Source of the DNA: Baffinella frigidus
Taxonomy: Eukaryota > Cryptophyceae > Cryptomonadales > Baffinellaceae
Direction of reading: 5' to 3'
Assembly: GCA_026770585.1 (NCBI GenBank)
Contig: MU646705.1
Location: 221,005-234,255, forward strand
DNA: 13,251 bases
Under the pieces are notes generated by a model. That model saw only the letters and a list, made by a program, of their open reading frames with translations, did no database searches and was not told the origin of the DNA. The translations under genes were made by a program, and so were the position numbers. Positions 12,727 through 13,251 of this stretch are shown here, piece by piece. Each line of letters opens with the position of its first letter. Positions within the stretch are counted from its first letter, which is position 1.

Positions 12727-12838
12727 ACACCCTCATCCCTCAACCCTCAACCCTACACCCTACACCCTAAACCCTAAACCCTAAACCCTAAACCCTAAAC
12801 CCTAAACCCTAAACCCTAAACCTTAAACCCTAAACTCA
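12727..12838. repeat. Best-preserved telomere-like array (CCCTAAA)n
   Basis: After CCCTCAA and CCCTACA units, eight consecutive exact CCCTAAA heptamers run from about 12766 to 12822, then one CCTTAAA variant and one more CCCTAAA. This is the most regular TTTAGGG-type tract in the window and supports a TTTAGGG telomere motif for the organism. Confidence 0.95.
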
Positions 12839-12869
12839 ACTCCGGAAATGATTAAAAATATTATTTTTC

Positions 12870-12943
12870 TGGCAACGAAAATTACTACACAGATGCTTTA
12901 CTATTACTAGCAAGACCCAACCTTGTAGTAAATTTCGTTGCCA
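12870..12943. mobile_element. Foldback element with TGGCAACGAAAATTACTAC arms, second member
   Basis: TGGCAACGAAAATTACTACA at the left pairs with TTGTAGTAAATTTCGTTGCCA-like sequence at the right. Inner arms match those of 10263-10376, while the outer A/T-rich ends differ. It lies 38 bp upstream of the exon candidate at 12982, inside a candidate intron. Confidence 0.8.
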
Positions 12944-12981
12944 TAAAGTAACATTTTTCTGAAATCCGTTCTGATCACCAG

Positions 12982-13251
12982 ATGCGGGAAGGGGGCTACG
13001 TGCCTGCTCACAACGAGATGAGGGAGGGGGGCTACGTGCCTTCCCACAGTGAGAGGAGGGAGGGGGGCTATATCCCTGCTCACAACGCGACGCGCGAGGG
13101 GGGTTATGTCCCTGCTTACAACGAGATGAGGGAGGGGGACTACGTTCCTTTGGAGAACGGTCCACGGGATGGGGGCTATGCCCCTTCTCAGAACGATCCA
13201 CGGGATGGTGGCTACGTCCGTTCGGAGAATGACATGCGGGATGGGGGCTAC
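12982..13251 (+). CDS. Exon with 12-residue tandem protein repeat (MREGGYVPAHNE type), partial at window end
   Basis: The frame is open from a TAA at 12949 to the window edge. From 12982 it encodes seven and a half units of exactly 36 bp: MREGGYVPAHNE, MREGGYVPSHSE, RREGGYIPAHNA, TREGGYVPAYNE, MREGDYVPLENG, PRDGGYAPSQND, PRDGGYVRSEND and MRDGGY. The pattern is xR(E/D)G(G/D)Y followed by a polar six-residue tail. Differences between units fall often at third positions (GGC/GGT, TAC/TAT, GTG/GTC/GTT, GAA/GAG), which supports this frame over the Pro/Ser-rich minus-strand frame. An acceptor-like TTCTGATCACCAG ends at 12981, phase 0, matching the donor at 12458. The ATG could also be a start. The family is not recognised; a disordered Gly/Tyr-rich repeat protein is likely. 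Confidence 0.55.
   Translation, partial: MREGGYVPAHNEMREGGYVPSHSERREGGYIPAHNATREGGYVPAYNEMREGDYVPLENGPRDGGYAPSQNDPRDGGYVRSENDMRDGGY

Noticed and set aside
12766-12822. True chromosome end or telomere
   Set aside because: The array is only about eight exact heptamers and is followed by unique sequence and a coding-like exon, so it is interstitial.
12836-13201. Minus-strand Ser/Pro/Arg-rich frame over the 36-bp repeat
   Set aside because: It is the antisense of the MREGGYVP repeat. Unit differences are often synonymous in the plus frame, and the minus frame runs into the foldback element.

Overview
The window looks like nuclear DNA of a eukaryote with an intron-rich, repeat-laden genome. It has tracts of Arabidopsis-type telomere heptamer (CCCTAAA) and its variants (CCCTCAA, CCCTGAA, CCCTCGA), tRNA-derived SINE-like elements, several families of short foldback (MITE-like) elements, microsatellites, and only short GC3-rich coding-like islands bordered by GT/AG splice-like sites. 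No long intact gene, bacterial operon, rRNA, CRISPR array or recognisable protein family is visible. An alga or other protist with a TTTAGGG telomere is my best guess; this is inference and the species cannot be fixed from the sequence alone.

Layout. 1-440: TA and GA microsatellites around two short coiled-coil-like exon candidates. 441-700: degenerate C-rich heptamer tract. 700-1890: a composite repeat with direct repeats at its ends, inverted arms inside and two AT-rich satellites in the core. 1890-3330: dispersed repeats, including a 126-bp foldback element and a 13-bp tandem array that matches that element's terminus. 3337-3612: a Pro/Gln/Thr-rich exon candidate. 3584-5030: a 180-bp dispersed repeat, three copies of a ~120-bp foldback element, a heptamer tract and a small GYQ-rich exon candidate. 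5250-6200: a purine-rich stretch, then about 600 bp of heptamer variants. 6230-8600: locally duplicated segments and unclassified GC-rich DNA. 8860-10200: short unique islands between heptamer tracts, a second 126-bp foldback element and a long hairpin. 10263-11640: a third foldback family and a ~1.1-kb palindrome made of two head-to-head tRNA-derived SINE-like elements. 11639-13251: several exon candidates separated by heptamer tracts, ending in a 12-residue tandem protein repeat that runs off the window.

The most coherent coding hypothesis is a plus-strand gene with exon candidates at 9160/9189-9218, 11639-11717, 12384-12457 and 12982-13251 or beyond. The codon phases across these junctions agree, and the candidate introns are filled with telomere-like heptamers and mobile repeats. 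At several places the heptamer tract begins directly at a donor GT or ends directly at an acceptor AG, which suggests telomere-like arrays are a standard intron filler in this genome. All gene calls here are tentative: no transcript evidence or homology search was available.
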